Source of the DNA: Paludibacter sp.
GTDB lineage: Bacteria; Bacteroidota; Bacteroidia; Bacteroidales; Paludibacteraceae
Assembly (NCBI GenBank): GCA_024709185.1
Contig: JANJXE010000420.1
Span: 1 to 18,298, forward strand
Direction of reading: 5' to 3'
Length of the DNA stretch: 18,298 bases
The position numbers and the translations under genes were made by a program. The first letter of the stretch is position 1. Each line of letters begins with the position of its first letter. Of the stretch, positions 6,699 through 16,104 are shown one piece after another. A model generated the notes under the pieces. The model saw only the letters and a program-made list of their open reading frames with translations. It searched no databases and was not told the DNA's origin.

Positions 6699-8447
6699 TT
6701 ATTCTACTTTCAGCAGACTGATACCCTGATTGCTGGCTACTGCAACAAGATAAGTCACCCCGCCTGAAGTGGTATGTACATAAATTTTTCCAGTGCCATT
6801 TCCATTGGTGATATTGGCAACGTCGGCCAGTGCCGGTCCGGAAAGGTTGATGTCGGTAGCTTTGTTGGAAATCTTCTCCAGACTTTCGGCAAGGGTTGGA
6901 TAATCCAGCGGACGAATACGCAAAACCCAGCGTTTGAAACTATCTGTTGCAAACAGGTAAGCCAGGTATTTCTTATCGTTGAAGCTGAAGAAGGCATCGC
7001 CAACCTGACTGGATGGGAATACTGCTCCATCGGTAGCATAGGTAACGGTTTGTGTAGCAGGATTAAATACTGTGGCCTGCTTGCCGGTTCCTGAGAATAA
7101 ATATTCAGTTGCACTATATCGATAAATAGCTCCCGCAGTTGATCCTGTTGCAGGAACTAAAATGCCGGGCACGGTTACGATAGTTGGAGTGGTATTTACA
7201 ACGCCGCCTGTGATGGTGAATTCGTAGTAGCGATTGTTGGCATTGTAATCGAAGAAACGAATTTTGCCATTGGTTAAATCGCCTTCAAACGTAAATTTAT
7301 CACCCAAACGAGGATTTGGGGCTGCACCTACATTGTACGAGAATAAAAGGCTCGGGGCAGAGTTTACATCGTTCCAAACGAAAACTTTCAAAACATTGTT
7401 GGCTGCGTTGGCAAGGTTACAGGCTACGATTTTTCCGCCAATTACATTTACATCGGTTGTTCCGTGTGCTCCCCGATTGGTTTCTGCAACTGTGTACATT
7501 CCGGTCCGGTCGAGCAGACGTGCCGATTTGTCGGAAATCTTAATGGCTATTACTCCGTATGCAGGATAAACCGGTACTGCATCGCCTTCGTGCTGAATGT
7601 GTTTGTTACCACGGGCAATGTAAATGTAGTTGTCGTCCATGGCTATACCACGGTCCCATGCATCAGTACCGGGAGATGCAGGCACAACAGTTGCAGGATT
7701 GGTTCCGGCAAGAGGAGCAACTCCATAGAAATCAGCCGTTCCGAAGTTGGCAAAGGTTTGCCATACCTTGGTGATTTTGGTGTATCCGGAAGTTACCACT
7801 TTAACGGTAACGATGGTGCTGGCTCCGTTGTATTCCAGTTTAAATTTACGTCCGTTGAGTTTGTCCGAGAAGTTATACCGGTTGTTTACAGCCGTGGTAT
7901 CGAGAGCCACATACTCATCATTATCGGTATTCTTGATTTTTACAGTAACACCGGTGGCATTGGTTTCGTAGGCAATTTTTACTGCTTCCAGGTTTTCAGA
8001 AGCCAATAACTGAGCCACAAAGAAATTGCTTTCCGGTCGTACATCCACCCCGTTGAGGGTAAGTTTGGCAAACTTAGGTTGTAAAGCTGCATTACTTACT
8101 CCGACACTATAGCTTTTAATTTCGCCATCGGCAAAAGTTACATCATAGGTGTGGCGCTGATTATTGGAAAAATTACGCACAGCATTCAGCGGAGCTACCA
8201 TAGCGCCTGCAGGAAGATCATTAAACAAGATGGTTAGTTTCGACAACGAATCCTTTGCTTCAAAAGGAATGCTGATGTCGATGGTTTTAGCAGTATTGTC
8301 GAGCAACACCTGAATGTCGGCGATATTCTTCACGGTAATCATATTTTCCGCGAGAATATTATCGGGATTACCTTCTTTATCGCAAGCGCTGAAGGTTACT
8401 AACATCCCGGCCAGAACCAGAAAAGGAATTAAAAATTTTGTTTTCAT
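6699..8447 (-). CDS. Surface lipoprotein, DUF5018-like module plus propeller-like region (probably DUF4623)
   Basis: 582 residues from the ATG at 8447. An open frame continues upstream to 8573, but I chose the internal Met because MKTKFLIPFLVLAGMLVTFSAC is a full lipoprotein signal (Cys22). The longer start would also bury the signal and overlap the previous gene. CDKEG after the cleavage site fits a surface-export signature. Residues ~35-120 hold a beta module ending in YDVTFADGEIKSYSVGV, like those of the next gene. From ~220 onward the repetitive beta-strand pattern (AWDRGIAMDDNYIYIARG, GVIAIKISDKSARLLDR, GGKIVACNLAN, NGKIRFFDYNANNRYYEF, YLFSGTGKQATVF, KKYLAYLFATDSF) suggests a beta-propeller, as in DUF4623 proteins of SusCD loci. 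No catalytic residues were recognised; glycan binding is the likely role. It starts 19 bp after the previous gene. Confidence 0.82.
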   Translation of the reverse strand: MKTKFLIPFLVLAGMLVTFSACDKEGNPDNILAENMITVKNIADIQVLLDNTAKTIDISIPFEAKDSLSKLTILFNDLPAGAMVAPLNAVRNFSNNQRHTYDVTFADGEIKSYSVGVSNAALQPKFAKLTLNGVDVRPESNFFVAQLLASENLEAVKIAYETNATGVTVKIKNTDNDEYVALDTTAVNNRYNFSDKLNGRKFKLEYNGASTIVTVKVVTSGYTKITKVWQTFANFGTADFYGVAPLAGTNPATVVPASPGTDAWDRGIAMDDNYIYIARGNKHIQHEGDAVPVYPAYGVIAIKISDKSARLLDRTGMYTVAETNRGAHGTTDVNVIGGKIVACNLANAANNVLKVFVWNDVNSAPSLLFSYNVGAAPNPRLGDKFTFEGDLTNGKIRFFDYNANNRYYEFTITGGVVNTTPTIVTVPGILVPATGSTAGAIYRYSATEYLFSGTGKQATVFNPATQTVTYATDGAVFPSSQVGDAFFSFNDKKYLAYLFATDSFKRWVLRIRPLDYPTLAESLEKISNKATDINLSGPALADVANITNGNGTGKIYVHTTSGGVTYLVAVASNQGISLLKVE

Positions 8448-8466
8448 ACGGTAAAAATTTATTGTA

Positions 8467-8895
8467 TTAATTAAATGTGAGTACATATTTACGGTCAGCG
8501 CCATTGGCTGCGATGACGTGGAAATAATAGGTTTTTTTCGAGAGGGTACGAATGCCGCCAATGCCGTTGCCAATTATCCTTCCCGAACCGTCTTTTTCAA
8601 CCAACGTAGCTGTAAGAGGAATAATCGCCATAAAACGGGCACGTTGTTTTTGTTCGTCGGTAAGTTCGTTTATCCCCGAAAAAGTGATGATGCCGTTTTC
8701 GGAGATAGAACCTGTAAATTTTACTGTAAGGTCTTCGGGACGACTGCCAATGGCATTCATCTTTTCTTCCAGCACCACTGTACAGCTGATAGAACTCATG
8801 GTGTTATCGCTGCTTAAATCCGGAATATCCAGGTCCTGACAGCCTGCCAGCAGCGTTACTATCATCAGGACAGGTATAATTTGTAAGAGTTTCAT
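8467..8895 (-). CDS. Small surface lipoprotein, DUF5018-related, in the SusE/F position
   Basis: 142 residues. The signal peptide ends in LLAGC (Cys19) and is followed by QDLDIPD, an acidic stretch fitting outer-surface lipoproteins. The mature part is one beta-rich domain. Its final strands (YYFHVIAANGADRKYVLTFN) match the closing strands of the modules in the two following lipoproteins, so it is probably a single DUF5018-related domain. Its position directly after susD is where SusE/SusF-type surface glycan-binding proteins usually sit. A binding role is therefore inferred; no enzymatic motif is present. It lies 71 bp after susD and 19 bp before the next gene. It appears complete. Confidence 0.78.
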   Translation of the reverse strand: MKLLQIIPVLMIVTLLAGCQDLDIPDLSSDNTMSSISCTVVLEEKMNAIGSRPEDLTVKFTGSISENGIITFSGINELTDEQKQRARFMAIIPLTATLVEKDGSGRIIGNGIGGIRTLSKKTYYFHVIAANGADRKYVLTFN

Positions 8896-8966
8896 ATCGT
8901 AGTTTTTTTAGACCCGCTTAATACACGGAGTGAAGTTCAATCAGCGTAGCAAAGCGGATGTGTTGG

Positions 8967-10667
8967 TTACCAGTTTTTATTTTGTTTTGCTTCTGTGTTA
9001 TTCCGGATTTCACTTTCCGGAATAGGGAACGCTTCCCAGTTGCTGTGATAGCGCCGGATGCCGGTATCGCAACTTACGAGTTCAGCACTAAAGCTTCCAT
9101 CGGCTTTCTTTGTCCATTTTACGCCGTTATACCGTTTTCCGTTCAACACCTGAAGGGCTTTACCTGTTCGGCGCAAGTCCCAAAAGCGGTGTCCTTCAAA
9201 GGCAAGTTCCACAGCCCGTTCTTTCAGGATGTAGTCTACCGCGGCTGCAGTTGTACTATAATCAGGCGCTGCTATGGCATCGTTACCAAAGCGTTTTTTA
9301 CGCAATTCGTGAACGATAGTGCGTGATTCAGCCATTCCCGAAGGTGTTTGTGCCAGGCATTCAGCCAGTATCAGCATTGTTTCGGCATAGCGAAATTCCG
9401 GCCAGTCCTGCTCACTTCCCTTCGATACAAAATCAGTATTGTTCTCATCGATAAATTTCCGCATGTAGTAACCGGTTACGGTATTTCCGGGTGCATTCAC
9501 CTTACTGTAGGGGAAGTTCTTCATATCTATCTCGTAATTGCCTGTTGTTTCGTCGAAATAGCATTTCAACTTACGCCCTTTCCAGGATGAATTATTGAAC
9601 AAAACCGTTGCTTTCAAACGAGGATCGCGTTGCAGGGAATTCTCGTCGGTTACAAACCGCAGGGCATTGTGCGCAGGATTCGAGGGGTCGAACCTGCTTC
9701 CATCGGCCATGTCGTACATATCCACAAATTCCTGTGTAGGCCCGGCCATCGCCAGTAATCCCTGCCCAAGAATATCTCCGGCAGGTGCATAACGCAAATC
9801 GAGGTTATGGGTTAGTTCCGGATATTTCCAGTAAACGCCGAAGATCACTTCCGAATTGTTGATATTCTTAAAGATAGAAGCATACTCGTTTATATAACTG
9901 AACTTACCCTGAATTGCGCGGGCTGCTGCTATGGCTTTGTCGTACCGTTTGGCATAGAGCATGGCGCGTGCTTTCAGCGCCTGTGCTGCGTAATGACTAA
10001 CCTGACCAGTCTGAGCATCCTTTGGTAGACGGTCACCTGAAATGCAGTATTCCAAATCCTGCTCGATGAAATCCCAGGAAGCGTTGATGCTACTGCGGGC
10101 TTTTGTTTTTTGAGAGGCGTCCATCTGCTCGAGGTCGCTGCGGATGATAAGTCCTAAATCATCCGATTCGCTGGCATGTGAACGCATAATCATAAAGGCT
10201 GCATAAGCGCGGAAGAAACGGGCTTCGGCTTCGAACGACTGTGCCTTACTGCCAAACTTTGCTTCGTATTCCTTTAAACCGGCAAGAAAACGGTTCACAT
10301 CAAAAATGATGTCGTATCCATAGGTCCAGGTGTCGAAGGGATTGGCAGCTGTGGAAACATATCCATCAACTGTAGTAATAATATTGGCATCACCTACACC
10401 GGCCACAATACCTCCGTATTTCAGGATGTCGGTAAGTCCGTCGCTCATAGTGGAATTGTTGCCGAGTGCTTTTGAGCCAAACTGACTGAAATTACGCAAC
10501 ATCGGATAAAAGGAGTTCAGGTACAACCGTACGCTGTTTTCATTTTTAAAAGCCACGGTATTGATATACGTGTCGCGTGGTTTTATGTCGATCACATCCA
10601 GGCAGGAACTCAAGAGCAGTGCCATCACCACGATGAGAGAATTTTTGATTTTTCGTTTCGTATTCAT
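8967..10667 (-). CDS. RagB/SusD family nutrient-binding outer-membrane lipoprotein
   Basis: 566 residues. The lipobox LLSSC (Cys22) is followed by LDVIDIKPRDTYINT, the typical start of mature SusD proteins. The body has the tetratricopeptide-like helical pattern of the family (RFFRAYAAFMIM around 150-161, ALKARAMLYAKRYDKAIAAA near 230-250). The C-terminal SusD region has RYAETMLILAECLAQ, ILKERAVELAFEGHRFWDLRRTGKA and the ending YHSNWEAFPIPESEIRNNTEAKQNKNW. SusD proteins form the lid of the SusC transporter and bind oligosaccharide at the cell surface. It starts 13 bp after the stop of the susC gene, the usual SusC-SusD spacing. Length is within the normal range. Ligand specificity cannot be read from the sequence, but the neighbouring enzymes suggest a mannose- or amino-sugar-containing glycan. 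Confidence 0.96.
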   Translation of the reverse strand: MNTKRKIKNSLIVVMALLLSSCLDVIDIKPRDTYINTVAFKNENSVRLYLNSFYPMLRNFSQFGSKALGNNSTMSDGLTDILKYGGIVAGVGDANIITTVDGYVSTAANPFDTWTYGYDIIFDVNRFLAGLKEYEAKFGSKAQSFEAEARFFRAYAAFMIMRSHASESDDLGLIIRSDLEQMDASQKTKARSSINASWDFIEQDLEYCISGDRLPKDAQTGQVSHYAAQALKARAMLYAKRYDKAIAAARAIQGKFSYINEYASIFKNINNSEVIFGVYWKYPELTHNLDLRYAPAGDILGQGLLAMAGPTQEFVDMYDMADGSRFDPSNPAHNALRFVTDENSLQRDPRLKATVLFNNSSWKGRKLKCYFDETTGNYEIDMKNFPYSKVNAPGNTVTGYYMRKFIDENNTDFVSKGSEQDWPEFRYAETMLILAECLAQTPSGMAESRTIVHELRKKRFGNDAIAAPDYSTTAAAVDYILKERAVELAFEGHRFWDLRRTGKALQVLNGKRYNGVKWTKKADGSFSAELVSCDTGIRRYHSNWEAFPIPESEIRNNTEAKQNKNW

Positions 10668-10680
10668 ATGTGTTCAGAGT

Positions 10681-13600
10681 TTACAGTTTGATATTCAGAC
10701 CCAATGAGAAAACACGTTGCTGTGGATAGTATCCGTTGTTTACACTTGGCGCTTCCGGGTCAATGTACTTCAGTTTCGAGAAAGTCAACAGATTAGTTCC
10801 TGAGAGATACAAAAGTACACTCTCCAGCTTCATCTTCTTTACAAGTTGTCCCGGGAGGTTATACCCTACCTGCATGTTCTTCAGACGAAGGTAGGAAGCG
10901 TCGCGTTTCCAGAAGTCGCTGATTTGTGCATTGTTCGAACTGGTTTGTGTCGAAAGACGTGGATATTCGGCATTGCGGTTATCGGGTGTCCAGCTACCTT
11001 CGGCCAGGTAACGGGGCGGATTCGACCCCCATTTGAAAATCTGGGTAAAGAAGGTTCCGTCCGAATAGCCCAGTGCCTGATAGGTACCCGACAACATTAC
11101 ATCACTGATGGCTGCACCCTGAAAAAAGAGATTCATTTCAAAGTCCTTGTATTGCATGTCCAGATTCATCCCGTAATTGATTTTGGGAAGCGGACTGTTG
11201 GCAATGAGTACGCGGTCGGAATTGTCGATTTTTCCGTCTCCGTTGAAATCGTTGAATTTAATATCGCCCAAACGTACTTCATCCGACATTTTGGGTGAAT
11301 ACCGCAAATCGTCTTCGTCCTGATACAATCCAGCCGACTGATATCCATACACACTTCCGGGCGAATTGCCGATTACCAGCAGGTTTTTAGGCGTATTGGC
11401 GCTTTGAGTCCACTTTACATAACGGTTGTTGGCATAGGTAAAGGTGCCGCTTACAAAGTAATTGAAGTCTTTGTTAATGGTGCGTTTGTGTCCCAGTATC
11501 ACATCAAATCCGCGGGTGTCAATCGTACCGAAGTTCACATAGGTCGGGAAGTTATTTCCGATAGAAGGTGGATAGATGGAAGGTGCCGGGCCCAGAATAT
11601 CTTCTCTCACTTTGTAATAAGCATCGAACTCCAGCGAAAGAAGTCCATTCCAGAATACCGACTCTATCCCGGCATTGTAGGTGGTCACTGTTTCCCAGCG
11701 CAGGTCTTTGTTGGGGATGTTTACCGGTGAAATACTTTGATAGCCATTGTCGCCAAAAACGACGGTTGAAGTGGAGGTGATGGCGTAATTTTCAAGATAA
11801 CTTGAGGCGGCAACCACATCGTTACCCAATACACCCCACGATAAGCGGAGTTTCAGGTTTTCGATAAAGTTCAATCCGGCATTCTTTTTTACAAAATCTT
11901 CTTCCGAAATGCGCCAACCCATCGATACGCCCGGGAAAATCCCCAGTTTGTTGTTCCCCAGGAAGCTCGACGACCAGTCGGTACGGTTGGTAAATTGTAC
12001 CATATAACGGTCGAGGTAGGAGTAGTTGAAACGCGATACAAGTCCGGCACGTCCCGATTGTCCGCTCGATCCATAAACGGGAATCTCGGGGAAGTTAGCA
12101 CTTTTCGAGAGCTCGGGCAAGTCGGTCAGCGGCATATTTTCGACATAGCCTGAAAAGGAATTGGAGTAGGCCCCGCTTTGTTCCCAGGCTAAGTCAACTC
12201 CCACATTGTGGTCGTCGAACTTGTTCAGGTAGTTGGCAATGGCCTGAAAGGTATATTTGGAGCTGAACGCGGCTGCATCCATGAGTTCGTTGATACCTTC
12301 AATGCGATGCGGGGAATAACCGTAGGTAAGCTGCTGCACCGAACCTTCGCCCAGACCTGTGCTGTATTGCGGAGTGGCCTGCTCAACCGGCAGGATAAGT
12401 GCTTTTGCAAAAGAGCTGGTAAAATCGTAGCCGAAATTTGCTGTGAGTTTCAGACCTTTTAATAATTTATTGGCATCGTAATTCAATCCCATTGTAGTCT
12501 GTACCACGCGCGATTTGTGGTCGCGGAAACCCGATTCGTCGCGGGCAATCAGCGGATTGTTGTAACCAATCCAGGTGCCGTCCTTCATTTTCGGATTCAC
12601 CACAGGAGCTGCTGCTATAGCGTAATAGATAATATTTTTATAGCCCATGGTGGCTCCTCCGTTGGCTGTCGATGCACTGGGGTCGGCTGCTCCCGGTGAA
12701 ACGCCGGGTTGTTGTCTCTGCTCTAATCGTCCTGCAATGTCTACCTTAAAGGTAAGATCATCAGTGAATTTAATATCCAGGTTGGAACGCAGGTTATAGC
12801 GGTCGAAACTTACCTTGTCGATAATCCCGTCCTGCCGCAGATAACTGGAACCCACGTAAAATTTAATTTTGTCGGTTCCTCCCGTAAGATTGATTTTGTG
12901 GTTGGTTCCCGGTGCAAATGGTTTAAAAATCAGCTTCATCCAGTCGGTGTTTCCCCAGATGCCCTGCGGGTCGTTGCCGTTAGTGATATAACCGATACGA
13001 CGTTCGTCGAACTCAATAGGTTGTCCGTCGAGTGTTTTGGCCAGGTTGTGATAATGGGCGTACTCAGGTCCTGTAAGAAACTCAGGAAAGTTAGTATTGG
13101 TAGATGCGGTAAAAATTCCATCGTAGGAAACGGCTATTTTCTCATTCGATTTTCCGCGTTTGGTGGTTACCAGAATCACTCCGTTACCAGCCCGTACCCC
13201 GTAAATGGCGGTCGATGCCGCATCTTTCAACACTGTGAAGCTTTCGATCTCCGAAGGGTCCAGATTTTGAAAATCCCGTTCTACACCATCTACAAGAACT
13301 AAGGCATTGGATCCTCCGCGGATGCTGATGGTGGCGCCGTTTTCACCGGGCACCCCGCTTTGCTGACGGGTTACCAATCCGGCAATTCGTCCTCCCAGCA
13401 TGGTGGAGATATTGTCGGAAGGAATTTTGGTCAGTTTGTCGCCACTGATGCTGGCCACTGCTCCGGTTACCGACGAGCGTTGCTGTACACCATACCCTAC
13501 TACAATTACCTCGTCCAGTTTTTTGGTGTCTTCCAGTAAGGTAATGGTGAAGTTGGATTTGCCAGCTGTCGGTACTTCCTGTTTTACATATCCTACATAC

Positions 13601-13821
13601 GAAACTTCAAGCGTGGCGGGTGAATTTCGCAGCTGAAGGGTAAACTGACCGTCAAAATTTGTGATGGTGCCGTTGTTGGTGCCTTTTTCCAAAACGGTTG
13701 CTCCGATAATGGTTTCGCCTTTCTGGTCGGTAACCACTCCGCGAACTGTCTGCCCCTGTACCAGTGCAGTCAGGGTAAGCATGAACATACTTAGTGAAAA
13801 AAATGTGATTGCTCTCTTCAT
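10681..13821 (-). CDS. SusC/RagA family TonB-linked outer-membrane transporter
   Basis: 1046 residues. A Sec signal peptide (1-23, ending ALVQGQ) precedes a carboxypeptidase-D regulatory-like domain (~25-97: VRGVVTDQKGETIIGATV ... LEVSYVGY). Then come the TonB box/plug (LDEVIVVGYG at 102-111, ISIRGGSNALVLVDGV at 165-180, VLKDAASTAIYGVRAGNGVILVTTKRG at 197-223) and the beta-barrel to the terminal FSLGLNIKL. No extra N-terminal STN domain is present, so this transporter is not expected to signal directly to an anti-sigma factor. It imports oligosaccharides together with SusD, powered by TonB. It follows the GH92 gene by 22 bp and precedes susD by 13 bp. Length and motifs are complete. Confidence 0.97.
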   Translation of the reverse strand: MKRAITFFSLSMFMLTLTALVQGQTVRGVVTDQKGETIIGATVLEKGTNNGTITNFDGQFTLQLRNSPATLEVSYVGYVKQEVPTAGKSNFTITLLEDTKKLDEVIVVGYGVQQRSSVTGAVASISGDKLTKIPSDNISTMLGGRIAGLVTRQQSGVPGENGATISIRGGSNALVLVDGVERDFQNLDPSEIESFTVLKDAASTAIYGVRAGNGVILVTTKRGKSNEKIAVSYDGIFTASTNTNFPEFLTGPEYAHYHNLAKTLDGQPIEFDERRIGYITNGNDPQGIWGNTDWMKLIFKPFAPGTNHKINLTGGTDKIKFYVGSSYLRQDGIIDKVSFDRYNLRSNLDIKFTDDLTFKVDIAGRLEQRQQPGVSPGAADPSASTANGGATMGYKNIIYYAIAAAPVVNPKMKDGTWIGYNNPLIARDESGFRDHKSRVVQTTMGLNYDANKLLKGLKLTANFGYDFTSSFAKALILPVEQATPQYSTGLGEGSVQQLTYGYSPHRIEGINELMDAAAFSSKYTFQAIANYLNKFDDHNVGVDLAWEQSGAYSNSFSGYVENMPLTDLPELSKSANFPEIPVYGSSGQSGRAGLVSRFNYSYLDRYMVQFTNRTDWSSSFLGNNKLGIFPGVSMGWRISEEDFVKKNAGLNFIENLKLRLSWGVLGNDVVAASSYLENYAITSTSTVVFGDNGYQSISPVNIPNKDLRWETVTTYNAGIESVFWNGLLSLEFDAYYKVREDILGPAPSIYPPSIGNNFPTYVNFGTIDTRGFDVILGHKRTINKDFNYFVSGTFTYANNRYVKWTQSANTPKNLLVIGNSPGSVYGYQSAGLYQDEDDLRYSPKMSDEVRLGDIKFNDFNGDGKIDNSDRVLIANSPLPKINYGMNLDMQYKDFEMNLFFQGAAISDVMLSGTYQALGYSDGTFFTQIFKWGSNPPRYLAEGSWTPDNRNAEYPRLSTQTSSNNAQISDFWKRDASYLRLKNMQVGYNLPGQLVKKMKLESVLLYLSGTNLLTFSKLKYIDPEAPSVNNGYYPQQRVFSLGLNIKL

Positions 13822-13843
13822 ATTGTTAATGTGCTTGTGTGCT

Positions 13844-16039
13844 TTATTTGTTTGTCATGTTGAACCTGAGCTTGCCTCCCAGCATTAGTTCTGCATGGGT
13901 TATATGTGGTTCCGTAATTTCTTTTCCATTGAAAAACACCTTTTCAGGAACAGGATGCGTAGCTGACTTAGGTGCTGAAATGCGAATTTTCTTTCCGTTT
14001 TCCAGCCGGATGGTTGCCTTTTGCACAATCGGACTGCCCAGTACATATTCGCCATTCACCGGATTCATCGGGTACAGTCCCAGTGCACTCATCACGTACC
14101 AGGCCGACATCTGTCCGCAATCGTCGTTGCCACACAGTCCCGCAGGAATGGGTCGATACATGTCCTTCATCACCTGACGTACGCGTTGGGCCATTTTATC
14201 ACGACGACCGGCATAGCTGTACATATAAATGGTGCTGTGACTGGGCTCATTGCCATGTGCATACTGCCCGATTAATCCTGAAATATCAATCGATGCTCCT
14301 TCGTTGAGCTGTGAACTCACTGTAAATAAACTGTCGAGTTTGGTTTCGAAGGTTTTTTTTCCTCCAAAAAGATTGATGAGTCCTTTCACATCGTGTGGCA
14401 CCATAAACGTATATTGCCATCCGTTTCCTTCTACATAATCGGCTTGTTCGTGAAGCGAAAAGGAGGGATCGTATTCGCTACGGAACTGACCATTAGCCAG
14501 TCGGCCACGCAGGAAACCACGTTTCGCATCAAAATAATGCTCGTAGTGTTTTGCCCGTTTCATAAAATGCTCATAATCGGCAGTTTTGCCCAGGTGCTTT
14601 GCCAGTAATGCGATGGCATAATCATTTACTGCATATTCCAGGGCTTTCGATACCGACCAGTTTTCCATATCGGCCGGAATCCATCCCTGCTGACGAACGT
14701 AATTCAGACCGCGGTCGTTGCGTGCTTCAAAACTGCGTACCAGACGATAGGCCCTTTCTGTATCGATTCCGTTAATATTTTTAAGAACAGCATCCACAAT
14801 TACAGGAATGGAATGTACGCCTACCATGGTGCCGGTTTCATTGCCCACCAAATGCCAGATGGGAAGCGATCCCTGTTTTTCGGTGATGTCGAGAAGTGAA
14901 TTGACCCAATCCGCAGTACGTACGGGATTCAGAATGCTTTGCAGTGGATGGAAGGTGCGATAGGTATCCCAGAGTGAAAAGATGGTATGCGGAACAAAGC
15001 CTTCGCTGCGGTACACTTTTCCATCGGCTCCCCGGTACTCACCATTCACATCCGAAAATTCGGAAGGCGAAATCATCGTACGAAAAAGAGAAGTATAGAA
15101 CATGGTCCGCACACCGGGATCGGAAGTTGAAATATCAATTTTTGATAATTCACGGTTCCAGAGTTGCTGAGCTTCTTTTACGGTTTGATTGAAATTCCAT
15201 CCGGGAAGTTCGTTGGAAAGATTTTCAGCGGCATTGGCACAGCTTACATACGAAATGGCTACTTTCACTTCCACTACTTCATTGGCTTTTGTTCCGAAAC
15301 TTAACATTGCTTTGTGAACATTCAGGCTGTCTTTCGAGCGAGGACGAAAAACGGGTTCAATCACCTTAGTAAAAATCATATCTTTTGAAAATACAGCCCG
15401 GAAATAGATTCTCTGATTTTTAGCCCAGCCCCGCGAATAACGGTATCCTTCGATAGTGCGGGCATCCAGTTGTTTCAAATGAGTTTCGGTAGGCTCATCC
15501 CACTCGATACCTTCACCCAAATCGACAATGATATTGGCCTGCTGGCTTTCAGGGAAAGTATAGCGATGATACCCAACACGGTTGGTGGCAGTAAGTTCTG
15601 CCTTAATGTTGTATTTCTTCAGCTGAACAGAATAGTATCCTGGCTTCACGGTTTCTTTATCGTGCGAAAACAGCGAAACATACCCTTTGGATAAATCATC
15701 GAACGATCCCTTAAAAGTAGTAGGTTTGCCGGTTGTGGGCATAAAAAGAATATCGCCCAAATCGCCGATACCCGTGCCATTGAGATGCGTATGCGAAAAG
15801 CCGATGATGGTACTGTCGGAATAATGATAACCCGAACACCAGTGCCAACCCTTGCTCATGTTGGTTGGGCCCAATTGCACCATCCCAAAGGGAACACTGG
15901 CACCTATAAACACGTTACCATGGTAATCGGATCCGATCATAGGATCGACGTACTTCACGGGATTGTTGATAGCGCTGGTATTCAGCACGATGCATCCGGT
16001 GAGGAGAATTAAAACGAGAAATCGGAAAAACAGCTTCAT
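13844..16039 (-). CDS. GH92 family alpha-mannosidase
   Basis: 731 residues, normal GH92 length. The N-terminal beta-sandwich (~27-280) begins with VKYVDPMIGSDYHGNVFIGASVPFG and includes GWHWCSGYHYSDSTIIGFSHTHLNG. The C-terminal (alpha/alpha)6 catalytic domain spans ~290-715, with SLWDTYRTFHPL (355-366), YVEGNGWQYTF (535-545), HGNEPSH (595-601) and CGNDDCGQMSAWYV (636-649). From the family as I recall it, E537 in EGN is the probable general acid and D639/D640 lie at the base site. Variants acting on mannosyl-phosphate replace the acid by Gln, so this protein looks like an ordinary calcium-dependent exo-alpha-mannosidase. The N-terminus carries both a possible lipobox (LLTGC, Cys16) and a possible later cleavage site (NTSA), so periplasmic soluble versus lipid-anchored is undecided. 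It sits 22 bp upstream of susC and 65 bp after the oxidoreductase gene. Confidence 0.96.
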   Translation of the reverse strand: MKLFFRFLVLILLTGCIVLNTSAINNPVKYVDPMIGSDYHGNVFIGASVPFGMVQLGPTNMSKGWHWCSGYHYSDSTIIGFSHTHLNGTGIGDLGDILFMPTTGKPTTFKGSFDDLSKGYVSLFSHDKETVKPGYYSVQLKKYNIKAELTATNRVGYHRYTFPESQQANIIVDLGEGIEWDEPTETHLKQLDARTIEGYRYSRGWAKNQRIYFRAVFSKDMIFTKVIEPVFRPRSKDSLNVHKAMLSFGTKANEVVEVKVAISYVSCANAAENLSNELPGWNFNQTVKEAQQLWNRELSKIDISTSDPGVRTMFYTSLFRTMISPSEFSDVNGEYRGADGKVYRSEGFVPHTIFSLWDTYRTFHPLQSILNPVRTADWVNSLLDITEKQGSLPIWHLVGNETGTMVGVHSIPVIVDAVLKNINGIDTERAYRLVRSFEARNDRGLNYVRQQGWIPADMENWSVSKALEYAVNDYAIALLAKHLGKTADYEHFMKRAKHYEHYFDAKRGFLRGRLANGQFRSEYDPSFSLHEQADYVEGNGWQYTFMVPHDVKGLINLFGGKKTFETKLDSLFTVSSQLNEGASIDISGLIGQYAHGNEPSHSTIYMYSYAGRRDKMAQRVRQVMKDMYRPIPAGLCGNDDCGQMSAWYVMSALGLYPMNPVNGEYVLGSPIVQKATIRLENGKKIRISAPKSATHPVPEKVFFNGKEITEPHITHAELMLGGKLRFNMTNK

Positions 16040-16104
16040 GTGTTGTTAAGTTGATAGTCGGCAAGTGGTATCCCTGCTCCTGACCAAAAATTAGTTTTCG
16101 TTTT

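Noticed and set aside
7464..8009. Plus-strand ORF of 181 codons opposite the propeller-like lipoprotein
   Set aside because: Low-complexity, unrecognisable product, antisense to a gene with a clear signal peptide and beta pattern.
8448..8573. N-terminal extension of the propeller-like lipoprotein to an upstream Met at 8573
   Set aside because: It overlaps the end of the small lipoprotein gene and would place 42 residues before a complete lipoprotein signal peptide.
8914..8957. 6-bp inverted repeat (CCGCTT/AAGCGG) between susD and the small lipoprotein gene
   Set aside because: Short stem with a 32-base loop and no U-run; easily a chance match.
16085..16098. TAATTTTTG on the minus strand as a promoter -7 box before the GH92 gene
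   Set aside because: One base too long for TAnnTTTG and no -33 TTTG at the proper distance.
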